This document shows positions 29,923 through 40,532 of a stretch of 64,000 nt of DNA, one piece after another. Within the stretch, counting starts at the first letter, position 1. Each line of letters begins with the position of its first letter. Source of the stretch: Bacteroidota bacterium (GTDB lineage: Bacteria > Bacteroidota > Bacteroidia > UKL13-3); contig JAIXSO010000049.1 of the NCBI GenBank assembly GCA_027484685.1, forward strand, positions 25,310 through 89,309, in the 5' to 3' direction. The translations under genes were made by a program, and so were the position numbers. The notes below the pieces were generated by a model. It was not told the origin of the DNA and searched no databases. It saw only the letters and a program-made list of their open reading frames with translations.

Positions 29923-30122
29923 ATTTTAATGCTTGCTATTACAATTATTTATAAATAGTTTATTACATTGCATCTTGATTATAAGTAAGTTTTGAATTTG
30001 ATGTATAAACTAAATTTTTGATTTTTAAATATATAGTAACTGCAAAACCTAATTAAAATAAAGGCTTAATAAACAAATAATTACATACAAATTAACTGTA
30101 GTTTGTATTTAACTTAAGTAAA

Positions 30123-32126
30123 ATGAAAACAAAAAATCTACTAATAGTAATGCTTGGATTGGCTACTTTCTCTTGCCAAAAAGTAACCAAAGATCCGGTA
30201 GAAACAGTAAATCCTACCGATATTAAAGACATAAACGAGTTGGTGGTTCCAAGTAATTTTGAATATAAAACATCAAATGAAATTGGTTTTAGCATTCAAT
30301 TACTAACCAATGATGATAAGCCTATAAAAAATGTTAGGGTTGATATTATGGATGCCGCATCTGACTTAAAAGGCAATGTTTTGTTTTCTGGTTCAACCGA
30401 TAATTTTGGTGTATTTTCGGTTAAAGCTGAAATACCAAGCCACATGAAACAAGTGGTGGTAAACACTGATTATATTGGCATTCCAAACGATGTAATTTTA
30501 GATTTAGTTATACCATCAACTAGTATAACTTTAGGAGGAAGTAATCCTTTAAAAATAACAACGGCACAAGGTAAATACATAACTGGAAATAACGTTGCAT
30601 TAGGTAAAGCAACAGATTTTTCATACAGGTTAGGTACTTGGGAATTAATTAATGGTAAACCAAATTATTTAGTAACTCCACGTGATGTAATTTCATCATC
30701 TTTTTTATCGGATGTAAATACTTCATTGCCAGAAAGAAGACCTGTTCCAATTTATAACCCAGCATATTTGTCAAATACAGCCGAACGAAATATAAAAATC
30801 AGTGCAATTTCTGATGTTTGGATAACATTTGTGCATGAAGGTGCAGGTTTTAGAAATACATTATTTTATTATGTGTACAATGTAAATAATCCACCTACTA
30901 CCAGAAACGATATTGATTCATTGATTGTAGTGTTTCCAAATGCTTCATATGCTGGTAGTGGAGGTAACTTAATAAGTGGCGATAAAGTATTAATTGGTCG
31001 TTTTGGAGCTGATACGGTTATTGGATTTGCAATTTCGGCAGATGGTTACAGAAGTTCAGGTATTCAAAATGGAACCCTTTATTTCTCCGACAAAACTTTA
31101 AATACCAACGAAAGCAATGCTGCTAAAAAAGAGCATTCAGTATTATTTTTCGATAATTCAACTGATAGATTTTTACTTGCTTTTGAAGATTTGAACCGCA
31201 CCAGTGGCAGTAGTGATGAAGACTTTAATGATGTGGTATTTTTTGCTAAAGCAAATCCTGTTACAGCCATTGACAAAACCAATGTGTTGCCAATAACTTC
31301 ATACAAAGACAGCGATAATGATGGAATAGCAGACAATTTAGAAGATTATCCTAACGATGCTACTAAGGCATTTAATAATTACTACCCATCGTTTAGTGCA
31401 ATGGCTACAGTGGCATTTGAAGACCAATGGCCAAGTAAAGGCGATTACGATTTGAATGATTTGGTAATAAATTACAGATACAATGTAATTACCAATGCAA
31501 GCAATAATGTAGTAAAAGTAGAGGGTAAGTTTAAACCACGAGCAGCTGGTGGGGTTTATAAAAACGCATTTGGGGTAGAGTTTCCAACTACTAGAGGCAA
31601 TGTTAAAAACATGACTGGAGCTAACTTAGAAACTGGACAAAGTAAAGCTGTGGCAATACTTTTTGAAAACTCAAGATTATTATTTAATAACCAATTTAAT
31701 ACCAATAGCACCGACCAATATCAAAATGTAGATACGATAAGTATTAGTTTTGAACTTAACACACCAATTTCTTTGAATACATTTTCAGTAGGTTCATACA
31801 ATCCATTTATTTATGTAAATGAAACAGGAAAAGGCAGAGGTTATGAAGTACATTTAGCAGGAAAAATGCCAACTAATTTAGCCAATACAAGCATTTTTGG
31901 AACATCGAGCGATGCAACAAACATTGGCAATGGAGAATATTACAAAACAAAAAACAATTTACCATTTGCCATAAATACGCCCCAATCGTTTAGTTACCCT
32001 AAAGAAAAAGTTCAAATTATTAATGCCTACAATTTCTTTTCAACATGGGCTGCATCAGGAGGAAGCACAAAAGCCGATTGGTATTTTAACAGTTCAGGAT
32101 ATAGAAACAACTCAAATATCTATTAA
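30123..32126 (+). CDS. LruC domain-containing lipoprotein with DUF4114-like segment
   Basis: Lipobox ATFSCQK; DEDFNDVVFFA; EDQWPSKGDYDLNDLVINYRYNVITNASNNVVKVEGKFKPRAAGGVYKNAFGVEFP. Confidence 0.85.
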   Translation: MKTKNLLIVMLGLATFSCQKVTKDPVETVNPTDIKDINELVVPSNFEYKTSNEIGFSIQLLTNDDKPIKNVRVDIMDAASDLKGNVLFSGSTDNFGVFSVKAEIPSHMKQVVVNTDYIGIPNDVILDLVIPSTSITLGGSNPLKITTAQGKYITGNNVALGKATDFSYRLGTWELINGKPNYLVTPRDVISSSFLSDVNTSLPERRPVPIYNPAYLSNTAERNIKISAISDVWITFVHEGAGFRNTLFYYVYNVNNPPTTRNDIDSLIVVFPNASYAGSGGNLISGDKVLIGRFGADTVIGFAISADGYRSSGIQNGTLYFSDKTLNTNESNAAKKEHSVLFFDNSTDRFLLAFEDLNRTSGSSDEDFNDVVFFAKANPVTAIDKTNVLPITSYKDSDNDGIADNLEDYPNDATKAFNNYYPSFSAMATVAFEDQWPSKGDYDLNDLVINYRYNVITNASNNVVKVEGKFKPRAAGGVYKNAFGVEFPTTRGNVKNMTGANLETGQSKAVAILFENSRLLFNNQFNTNSTDQYQNVDTISISFELNTPISLNTFSVGSYNPFIYVNETGKGRGYEVHLAGKMPTNLANTSIFGTSSDATNIGNGEYYKTKNNLPFAINTPQSFSYPKEKVQIINAYNFFSTWAASGGSTKADWYFNSSGYRNNSNIY

Positions 32127-32150
32127 ACAATATATTATATATTTTAGAAA

Positions 32151-32181
32151 GAAAGTTGCACATTTTTGCAACTTTTTTTTT
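32151..32181 (+). terminator. Rho-independent terminator
   Basis: aaagttgca-catt-tttgcaacttttttttt. Confidence 0.85.
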
Positions 32182-32367
32182 AGAAAATAAGTAAAAAATG
32201 TTATATTAAAATTATCAAAAAAACTATTTAAAAGAATTAATTTTCAATACAAAGTAACGTATTATCTATTTTAGTGGCGGTTTTTTAAACTATTTTACAT
32301 AACTTTGACAACTAGTTAAAATAAAATACAAACATTATCCGCTTAAATCAACCCAAAAAAATAAGCC

Positions 32368-32778
32368 ATGACAAAACTAAATAGTATTTGTATAATTGAT
32401 GACGATGACATTTATACGTTTTTGCTAAAAAAAACGCTTAAGAAAATAGATATCTGTAATGATATAAAAACATATATTAATGGCTCAGATGGCATACAAA
32501 AAATTAAGGCCTTAATTGAAAATAATGAACCTCTCCCCGATTTGATTTTACTTGATATAAATATGCCTATTTTGGATGGATGGGAGTTTTTAGATGAATT
32601 TGAAAAAATAAAAGATAAATGTAAAAATAAAATATCTATTTATGTAGTAAGTTCATCCATTTCGATAGCCGATATAAACAAAGCCAAACAACACAAAGAA
32701 GTAACAGATTTTTTGACCAAACCAATTGAAGCGGACACATTAATAAAAATTTGTGAACATCATAATCAAATACAGTAA
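32368..32778 (+). CDS. Response regulator (single REC domain)
   Basis: CIIDDDDIYTFLLKK, LILLDINMPILDGWEFL, FLTKPI. Confidence 0.93.
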   Translation: MTKLNSICIIDDDDIYTFLLKKTLKKIDICNDIKTYINGSDGIQKIKALIENNEPLPDLILLDINMPILDGWEFLDEFEKIKDKCKNKISIYVVSSSISIADINKAKQHKEVTDFLTKPIEADTLIKICEHHNQIQ

Positions 32779-32795
32779 ATAAATTCCCCATTTTA

Positions 32796-35700
32796 ATGAA
32801 TCATTTAGGTAATGAGTTTCAAAAACTAATATCGAATAATAGAGAACTAAGTAGTTTTATTGAAAACTCTTGTATTTGTGGATATTGGTTAATTGATGAA
32901 ACAACTCAAAACAATGTTTTTATAAGCAAAAGCTTTAGTGCTTTTTTAGGTTATGCACCAAACCAAGAAATAAATAATAGTGATAGAGATAAATTTTTGC
33001 AAATTCTTAAACAAAATAGTAATAATAATAGATATTCATTCCAACATAAATTAGGATATAATATAATTTTCGAAATTCAGAAATTTGCACATACCTCAAT
33101 TGTAAATCATACTTTGGTTGGATTTAATTTCATTGAATCTGAAACTCCATTATTTAACAATCCAAATATTGATTTAATGCAAAGTAAAGAAATGCTGGTT
33201 CAAGCAGCTGAGGTTTCAAAGGTTGGTGGCTGGGAAATTGATTTAAATACAAACCAATTGATTTGGACAGATATTACTAAAGTAATACATGAAGTATCGA
33301 TAGATTACCAACCCAATGTTGATAAAGCTATTGAATTTTATAAATCAGGATTTTATAGAGATAAAATTAAATTACTTGTAAATAATCTTATAGAAAATGG
33401 GATTCCATACGATGAGGAATTTATAATCTGTACCTCTTCAGGTGCAGAAAAATGGGTTAGAGCAATTGGCAAAGCAAAATTTATTGATAATAAATGTGAA
33501 AAAATATATGGTACTTTTCAAGACATAGACCATTTAAAAAAAATAGAAATTGAAAATAAACAAGTACTAAAACTTATTCAAAACTTAACAGAGGAATTGC
33601 CGGCAGGTTTGTATCAATTCCAAATGATGGATGATGGAACCATTTCATTTCCATATTTATCAAAGGGCTTTTTAAATTTATTTGAAGTAGCAGAGTTTGA
33701 GTTTAAGGAAAATCCTCATTTAGCATTTTCAATGATTTATGAAGAAGATTTAGAAATGGTTCATAAATCAATAGAACAATCTGCACAAAACTTAGAGAAA
33801 TGGTCGTTAAACTTTAGGGTAAGAACAAAAACAAAAGAATTGGTTTGGATAAAAGGCGAATCAAATCCTGAAAGAATTGAGCATGGGACCATTTGGCATG
33901 GTTATATGCTTGATACCACTATGCAAAAAAACACTGAAATTGCACTTCAAAATGCTATTGAAACTGCTAATTTAGCTAGTAAATCAAAGTCGGAATTTTT
34001 AGCCAATATGAGCCACGAAATTAGGACTCCTTTAAATGGGGTAATTGGCTTTATTGACTTATTAATGCAAACCAAGTTAGATACCATGCAACATCAATAC
34101 ATGGATACGGTTTTTAAATCGGCTAATACTTTACTTGAAATTATAAATGATATACTTGATTTTTCGAAAATAGAAGCCGGAAAATTAGAACTATCGGTTG
34201 AGGAAATTGATTTATTTGAACTAAGTAGCCAAGTTACAGATATTGTTAAATTTCAGGCACATGCAAAAAACTTAGAAATTCTTTTAAAAGTATCGCCTCG
34301 CGTTCCGCAATTTATTTTAGCTGATTCGATACGCCTAAGACAGATTTTAGTAAACCTAATGGGCAATGCCATTAAATTTACCGAAAAAGGCGAAATAGAA
34401 CTTAAAATAGAAGCATTAGGGACAACCGTTAATAGCGAAACACATTTTAGATTTTCTGTAAGAGATACTGGTGTAGGTATTGATAGTAAAAATTTATATA
34501 AAATTTTTGAAGCCTTTTCGCAAGAAGATGCTTCTACATCGCGCAAGTTTGGCGGCACTGGCTTGGGATTGACCATTTCGAACAAATTACTTTCGTTAAT
34601 GGGAAGTAAGCTAGAGCTTAAATCGGAAATTGGCATTGGTAGTGTTTTTTATTTTGATATTTTACTAAAATCAAAACAAGGCAATAATAACTTAGATTGG
34701 AAAAAACTAACCGACATAAACAAAGTATTGATTGTAGATGATAATGCCAATAACAGAATTATTTTGCAACAAATGTTTTCGTTAAGATATGTGCAAATTG
34801 ATACCGTAAAGAATGGTATTGAAGCCCTTGAAAAACTTAATGAAAATAACCGCTATGATGTAATTTTAATGGATTATAATATGCCTTATTTGGATGGTAT
34901 TGAAACCGTAAAAAATATTAGGTACAAGCTAAAATTATCTGACAATGAATTGCCCATTATTTTATTAAATAACTCAACCGAAGATGAGCAGTTAAACGCC
35001 ATTTGTGAAGAATTATCTATTCAACATAAACTAGTAAAGCCGGTAAAACTAAACCTACTTTACCACTGCTTATTACAAGTTCAAAACAAGGAACAAAAAG
35101 TTAAACTTCCTCCTGCTAAAGCTAAAAAACAAGAAATTAATAGGGATGAAATCAATATACTTATAGCCGATGACAATCAAATAAATATGATGCTTACTAA
35201 AAGCATATTTAAAAATATTTTACCTAATGCCATTATCCAAGAGGCACAAAACGGAATTGAGGCTGTATCAATATTTGTAAAACATAAACCTGATATCATT
35301 TTTATGGATATACAAATGCCTGAAATGAATGGCTACAAAGCGGCTATTGAAATAAGAAAATTTGAAACTGAAGGACATGTGCCAATAGTGGCTTTAACAG
35401 CAGGAACCGTAATTGGCGAAAAAGAAAGATGCCTAAGAGCAGGAATGGACGACTATATAAGCAAACCCGTAGTTACCGAAACAATAATAAATACAATAAA
35501 TAAGTGGCTCGATTATAGCAATGGAGTTTATAAAAAACGAGAAAATATGGAAACCAATGATTTAAATAAACATTTTGATTTTGAAAAACTGAAAGAACGT
35601 TTAGATCAAGATGAAGAATTAATAGACCAATTAATGGTAATGACCAAAGAATATTTAATTGATTTTATTCCAACTTTAGATAATTTAATTAACAAAAACG

Positions 35701-35897
35701 ATAAACCTGCAATAAAATCTCATGCACACAAAATGAAAGGAACTGCCCTTTCGGTATGCTTTAGCGAATTGGCATTACTAGCGCTTGAACTTGAAAAAAC
35801 GGATAGTTTTGACGATTATAACTTTGTAAGTTTTAAGGCAAATATTGTTAGAGAAATTAACTATTTAATTAACATGATAAACGAACGCACTAACTAG
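32796..35897 (+). CDS. PAS-containing hybrid histidine kinase, two REC domains plus Hpt
   Basis: FLANMSHEIRTPLNGVIGF, GTGLGLTIS, two REC domains (VLIVDDN...; ILIADDN...FMDIQMPEMNG), Hpt SHAHKMKGTALSV. Confidence 0.93.
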   Translation: MNHLGNEFQKLISNNRELSSFIENSCICGYWLIDETTQNNVFISKSFSAFLGYAPNQEINNSDRDKFLQILKQNSNNNRYSFQHKLGYNIIFEIQKFAHTSIVNHTLVGFNFIESETPLFNNPNIDLMQSKEMLVQAAEVSKVGGWEIDLNTNQLIWTDITKVIHEVSIDYQPNVDKAIEFYKSGFYRDKIKLLVNNLIENGIPYDEEFIICTSSGAEKWVRAIGKAKFIDNKCEKIYGTFQDIDHLKKIEIENKQVLKLIQNLTEELPAGLYQFQMMDDGTISFPYLSKGFLNLFEVAEFEFKENPHLAFSMIYEEDLEMVHKSIEQSAQNLEKWSLNFRVRTKTKELVWIKGESNPERIEHGTIWHGYMLDTTMQKNTEIALQNAIETANLASKSKSEFLANMSHEIRTPLNGVIGFIDLLMQTKLDTMQHQYMDTVFKSANTLLEIINDILDFSKIEAGKLELSVEEIDLFELSSQVTDIVKFQAHAKNLEILLKVSPRVPQFILADSIRLRQILVNLMGNAIKFTEKGEIELKIEALGTTVNSETHFRFSVRDTGVGIDSKNLYKIFEAFSQEDASTSRKFGGTGLGLTISNKLLSLMGSKLELKSEIGIGSVFYFDILLKSKQGNNNLDWKKLTDINKVLIVDDNANNRIILQQMFSLRYVQIDTVKNGIEALEKLNENNRYDVILMDYNMPYLDGIETVKNIRYKLKLSDNELPIILLNNSTEDEQLNAICEELSIQHKLVKPVKLNLLYHCLLQVQNKEQKVKLPPAKAKKQEINRDEINILIADDNQINMMLTKSIFKNILPNAIIQEAQNGIEAVSIFVKHKPDIIFMDIQMPEMNGYKAAIEIRKFETEGHVPIVALTAGTVIGEKERCLRAGMDDYISKPVVTETIINTINKWLDYSNGVYKKRENMETNDLNKHFDFEKLKERLDQDEELIDQLMVMTKEYLIDFIPTLDNLINKNDKPAIKSHAHKMKGTALSVCFSELALLALELEKTDSFDDYNFVSFKANIVREINYLINMINERTN

Positions 35898-36037
35898 TAT
35901 TTTTAAGCTTACTAGCTTTTTAAAAACGTCCATATTTTTATTTTTTTGCTTTATCAAATTTTGGTAAAAGAACTTTTACTGATAATTCTTCGTATTTACT
36001 TTTAAAACCAATACAATAAAATTGTGTTTAAAATTTT

Positions 36038-36850
36038 ATGACAAATTCGTATTTAACCAACCTAAAGGCCGAAATAGAACCATTAAGACAGGAACTAATA
36101 AATCATAGTTTATATAAAAACATAAAAACTATGGAGCATTTAAAGGTGTTTATGGAACACCATATTTATGCAGTTTGGGATTTCATGTCGTTATTAAAAT
36201 CGTTACAAAAACATTTAACCTGCGTACAAACTCCTTGGTACCCTGTAGGCACTGCCGATACTAGGTATTTAATTAATGAAATAGTATTAGGCGAAGAAAG
36301 TGATGTAGATGAAAAAGGTAAAAGAATAAGTCATTTTGAACTTTATTTACAAGCCATGCAGCAAGCTGATTGTAAAACAAATACCATCACCCATTTTATT
36401 AATAATATTAGCAAAGGTACTCATGTAAACGATGCATTGGTACTAGCCAATGTAAGTAATGGTGCAAGCTATTTTGTACAAAATACTTTTAAAACAATTG
36501 CTACGCAAAATCCTGCTGTGCTATCGGCAGTGTTTACTTTTGGAAGAGAAGATTTAATACCAGATATGTTTTTAAGTTTGATAAATGAGCTGAAAAAACA
36601 GTTTCCAAACAAACTTGATATTTTACAATATTATATTGAACGCCACATTGAGGTAGATGGTGGACACCATTCGCATTTGGCTTATCAAATGACCGAAAAC
36701 TTATGTGGAACTGACGCCACCAAATGGGCTGAGGCTACCTTGTATGTTAAAGAATCGTTGCAAGCGCGCATTAACCTCTGGAATGCCATTGAAGAAAGCA
36801 TAAAAAGCACTTCGGCAACTACAGTTAACCAAAACCAAGCAAGTAATTAA
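36038..36850 (+). CDS. DUF3050-type haem-oxygenase-fold protein
   Basis: [36 protein letters not shown]. Confidence 0.8.
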   Translation: MTNSYLTNLKAEIEPLRQELINHSLYKNIKTMEHLKVFMEHHIYAVWDFMSLLKSLQKHLTCVQTPWYPVGTADTRYLINEIVLGEESDVDEKGKRISHFELYLQAMQQADCKTNTITHFINNISKGTHVNDALVLANVSNGASYFVQNTFKTIATQNPAVLSAVFTFGREDLIPDMFLSLINELKKQFPNKLDILQYYIERHIEVDGGHHSHLAYQMTENLCGTDATKWAEATLYVKESLQARINLWNAIEESIKSTSATTVNQNQASN

Positions 36851-36861
36851 TTATAACAAAC

Positions 36862-37884
36862 ATGCTAATTGAATTTACCAATAAAGGCATGTTTGTTCCT
36901 ATTGCCAATGTATATATTGACCCATGGACCGCTGTGCCCAAAGCATTGATAACACATGCACACAGCGACCATGCAAGGTTTGGTAGCCAACAATATTTAT
37001 CACACCACCAAAGCATTCCTATTTTACAAAAACGTTTAGGACCTCAAAGTTTTACAGGCATAAATTATAATGAAACCATTAATATAAATGGTGTTAACTT
37101 TACATTTTATCCTGCTGGGCATGTATTGGGTTCTGCTCAAATTAAAGTAGAATACAAAGGTGAAATTTGGGTAGCCAGTGGAGATTATAAATTAGAAAAC
37201 GATGGTGTTTCAGCTCCTTTTGAATCGGTAAAATGTCATACATTTATAACAGAATCTACCTTTGGATTACCTGTTTATAAATGGCAATCGCAACAAGCAA
37301 TTTTTGATGAAATAAATAGTTGGTGGCAGCAAAATATAAACGAAGGAAAATGCTCTGTAATTTTAGCTTACTCACTTGGAAAAGCGCAACGCATTATGCA
37401 AAACATCAATACCAACTTAGGCCCTATTTTAGTGCATGGAGCAGTTGATGAAATGAATAAAGCACACGAGGAAGCAAATGTGCAATTAAACTACTCAAAA
37501 AAAATTACGCCAGAATTAAGCAAAGCTGATTATAAAAATGCTTTGGTAATTGCTCCACCAGCGGTGGAAGGAAGTGCTTGGTTAAAAAAAATGGAGCCTT
37601 ATAGTTTAGCAGTAGCCAGCGGTTGGATGGGTTTAAGAGGAGTTAGGCGCAGAATGAGCGCTGATAGAGGTTTTGTGTTAAGCGATCATGCAGATTGGCC
37701 TAGTTTGAACACAGCAGTTCAAAATACCGGTGCCGAGAATATTTTGGTTACACATGGTTTTACTTCCATTTTTGCCAAATGGCTTACTGATAAAGGCTAT
37801 AATGCAAGCGAAGTGAATACCAAATTTAATGGTGAAAGTTTAACCGAAACAGAAAATACAGATAGTAAATTAGAAACAGAATAA
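36862..37884 (+). CDS. MBL-fold exonuclease of the DNA-ligase-associated family
   Basis: ALITHAHSDHARFG, GHVLGSAQIKVEYKG, FITESTFGLPVYKW, GWMGLRGVRRRMSADRGFVLSDHADWPSL. Confidence 0.85.
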   Translation: MLIEFTNKGMFVPIANVYIDPWTAVPKALITHAHSDHARFGSQQYLSHHQSIPILQKRLGPQSFTGINYNETININGVNFTFYPAGHVLGSAQIKVEYKGEIWVASGDYKLENDGVSAPFESVKCHTFITESTFGLPVYKWQSQQAIFDEINSWWQQNINEGKCSVILAYSLGKAQRIMQNINTNLGPILVHGAVDEMNKAHEEANVQLNYSKKITPELSKADYKNALVIAPPAVEGSAWLKKMEPYSLAVASGWMGLRGVRRRMSADRGFVLSDHADWPSLNTAVQNTGAENILVTHGFTSIFAKWLTDKGYNASEVNTKFNGESLTETENTDSKLETE

Positions 37885-37886
37885 AA

Positions 37887-38786
37887 TTAATTAGCCTTTA
37901 CAGCTTCAGCTTTTTTAAAACTAGCTAAATAAACTCCGGCAAATACGATTAACATAAAAATTAGTTTTTCAAAACTCAATTCATCGGTAGCAAATACAAT
38001 AGCAATAATGGTAGCGCAAACTGGTTGCAAATAAATATAAGTGCCTACCAAACTGCTGCTAGCATGGCGCAAAGCATACGCATTTAATACATAGGTTAAA
38101 AAAGTAGAACCAACGGTAATAAAGCCTACAAATAGCCAAATTTTACTAGAAAAGGTACTCCATTCTATTTGTGTAAACTCGTTAAAACCAAAAGGAAGAA
38201 CCAATAAAGTGCCAAACAAAAAGCTGTACAAAGTAACTGTAAGTGGATGGTATTTATGAATTAACTGTTTGGCATATACCAAATAAAATGCATAAATAAT
38301 GGCATTGGCAGCCACCATAATATCGCCTAAAACCCTATCAGAATCAAACTGAAACTTACGTCCGCCAACTAGCATAATGGCTCCTAAACTGGCCAATAAA
38401 ACGCCTATCAGTTTACGAATTGTAATTTTTTCTTTGTTCCACCAAACAGAAATTACAATAACAAAAATGGGCGTATTCATCATCAATACAGAACCATTTA
38501 TGGGAGTGGTAATTGATAAACCTTTAAAAAACAAAAGCATATTAGCAGCCACACCAAATATGGCACAAACCACTAATTTTAATAAATCGGTTTTATCCTT
38601 AATTTTTTCTTTTATAAACGATTTATGGAACAAAAAAATTAATACACTTGCCACCGAAACCCTTAATAAAATAAAGGCAAAAGGCTTTATGTATACAGGC
38701 ATTACTTGTTTAGCAATACTAAAAGTAGCACCATAAATAATGGTAACTATCCAAAGTGCTAAATGTACTTTTACTTTTGTACTCAT
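37887..38786 (-). CDS. EamA/DMT family transporter
   Basis: 10-TM duplicated EamA pattern. Confidence 0.9.
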   Translation of the reverse strand: MSTKVKVHLALWIVTIIYGATFSIAKQVMPVYIKPFAFILLRVSVASVLIFLFHKSFIKEKIKDKTDLLKLVVCAIFGVAANMLLFFKGLSITTPINGSVLMMNTPIFVIVISVWWNKEKITIRKLIGVLLASLGAIMLVGGRKFQFDSDRVLGDIMVAANAIIYAFYLVYAKQLIHKYHPLTVTLYSFLFGTLLVLPFGFNEFTQIEWSTFSSKIWLFVGFITVGSTFLTYVLNAYALRHASSSLVGTYIYLQPVCATIIAIVFATDELSFEKLIFMLIVFAGVYLASFKKAEAVKAN

Positions 38787-38788
38787 GG

Positions 38789-40132
38789 TTAATTTAAATT
38801 CATGGTTTTAGCTTCTTTAACAAAACGAATGCATAACAAAACAGCCGAAAAAGTTAAACCAATACTAAGGCCATACCAAATGCCATACAAACCTAAATTT
38901 AACGAAAATGCCATGTAATAGCCCACAGGAATACCAATAACCCAATAAGCTATAATGGTAATAACTGTTGGTATTTTAGTATCAGATAAACCCCGCAAAG
39001 CACCTAAACTTACCGCTTGCACTCCATCACTTAATTGGAACATGGCAGCTATAAAAAGTAATCCAGCAGTAATTTGTTGTACTTCCACATCATTCACACT
39101 GGTTTCTACAATAAATTGGTTAAAAACAGTAAATAAAATAGCACAAAAACCCATAAATATACCTCCTAGCATAATTCCCGATTTTCCTGCAAATACCATA
39201 TCTATTCTATTTTTACGCCCAAAAGCATCGCCAACAGCTATGCCTGTTCCGGCCGAAATGCCCGTGGCTACCATATAAGTTAACGAAGCTAAGTTAATGG
39301 CCAAAGTATGCGCTGCTTGTTCGCTTTTACCAATCCAACCAATTATAATGGCCGCTGTAGCAAATGCACCTACTTCAAAAAAGTATTGAAAACCGCTTGG
39401 TAAACCTACCTTTAAAATAGCCACATATTGCGCTTTTATTTTAGCTTGGGTTTTAATTAAATAAGGTTTGTATTGCTTATGGGTAAGCACATAAATAAGC
39501 ATGGTAACAAACATAAATACACGTGCAATGATAGTGGCCCAACCAGCACCAACTAATCCTAAAGCAGGCATTCCCCAGTTTCCATAAATAAATGCGTAAT
39601 TAATTAAAATATTAATTGCCAAAGCTATAACGGTTATTACCGCTGCTGGTCTGGTTATGGAAAGTCCATCGCTGAACTGTTTAACGGCTAAGAACAATAA
39701 CAAAGGTAAAGTACTAAAATTGAGCAAAGTTAAAAACTCTTTGGCCAATGGTTTTACATTGTCATCTTGCTTAAACCAATCTAGGTTATTGCTCAAAACA
39801 TCGTTTACACCATAAATAAATACAAACAAAGTTAAAGCTACTAGAACTGCTGCTTTAAAATAGTTAATACATTCTTCTAAATTATTTTCAGCCTTAGCCT
39901 TTGCTATTAAAGGCGATACAGCCATTAAAGTACCTAAACCCAAAATGGTAATTAAGTAATAAATAGCATTAGCCAAACCAGCCGCAGCTAAATTAGTGGC
40001 ATCTATTTTACCAATCATTAAAGTATCGGCCACGCCCATTAAAACTATGCCTAATTGACCAATGATAATTGGCCAACTTAGCTCTAAAATACTCAGAAAA
40101 TATGGTTTATACTTATAATAAAATACCTGCAC
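38789..40132 (-). CDS. MATE family efflux transporter
   Basis: SWPIIIGQLGIVLMGVADTLMIGKIDATNLAAAGLANAIY. Confidence 0.93.
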   Translation of the reverse strand: MQVFYYKYKPYFLSILELSWPIIIGQLGIVLMGVADTLMIGKIDATNLAAAGLANAIYYLITILGLGTLMAVSPLIAKAKAENNLEECINYFKAAVLVALTLFVFIYGVNDVLSNNLDWFKQDDNVKPLAKEFLTLLNFSTLPLLLFLAVKQFSDGLSITRPAAVITVIALAINILINYAFIYGNWGMPALGLVGAGWATIIARVFMFVTMLIYVLTHKQYKPYLIKTQAKIKAQYVAILKVGLPSGFQYFFEVGAFATAAIIIGWIGKSEQAAHTLAINLASLTYMVATGISAGTGIAVGDAFGRKNRIDMVFAGKSGIMLGGIFMGFCAILFTVFNQFIVETSVNDVEVQQITAGLLFIAAMFQLSDGVQAVSLGALRGLSDTKIPTVITIIAYWVIGIPVGYYMAFSLNLGLYGIWYGLSIGLTFSAVLLCIRFVKEAKTMNLN

Positions 40133-40175
40133 TGCTTAAAAAATTAGGGTGCGAAAGTATGTAAAATTTATGAAG

Positions 40176-40246
40176 TATGGTTACTGAGCTTAAAGAAGTA
40201 TGGTTATTGAGCTTGTCGAAGTACGGTTGTTGAGATTATTGAAGTA
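40176..40246. repeat. Three copies of a 23-bp tandem repeat
   Basis: gaagtatggttactgagcttaaa / gaagtatggttattgagcttgtc / gaagtacggttgttgagattatt. Confidence 0.85.
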
Positions 40247-40310
40247 GTAAAACTATAAAGGTAAGCTACGTGTATTTATGACTCTTAAATTTAAAAATTC
40301 TTACAGAAAA

Positions 40311-40532
40311 ATATTGCGAAACCAAAAAGTTGCATATTTTCACAACCGATTAGTTTAGTAATAAAATAAATTAACACATAAGAAGGGATATTTTCAGGCA
40401 ATTGCAGATCCAACACGCAGGGCAATTATTGCTTTAATTGCTTTGCAAGCCATGACACCAGACTCGATAGCCGACAACTTCAATACCACCAAGCAAGCAG
40501 TATCAAAACACTTGCGCATTTTAACTGAATGC
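40311..40532 (+). pseudogene. Truncated ArsR-family regulator plus promoter (direct duplicate of 44783-45005)
   Basis: About 91% identical by eye to 44783-45005; start ATG->ATA, one T lost (frameshift), homology ends at ...AACTGAATGC. Confidence 0.85.
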
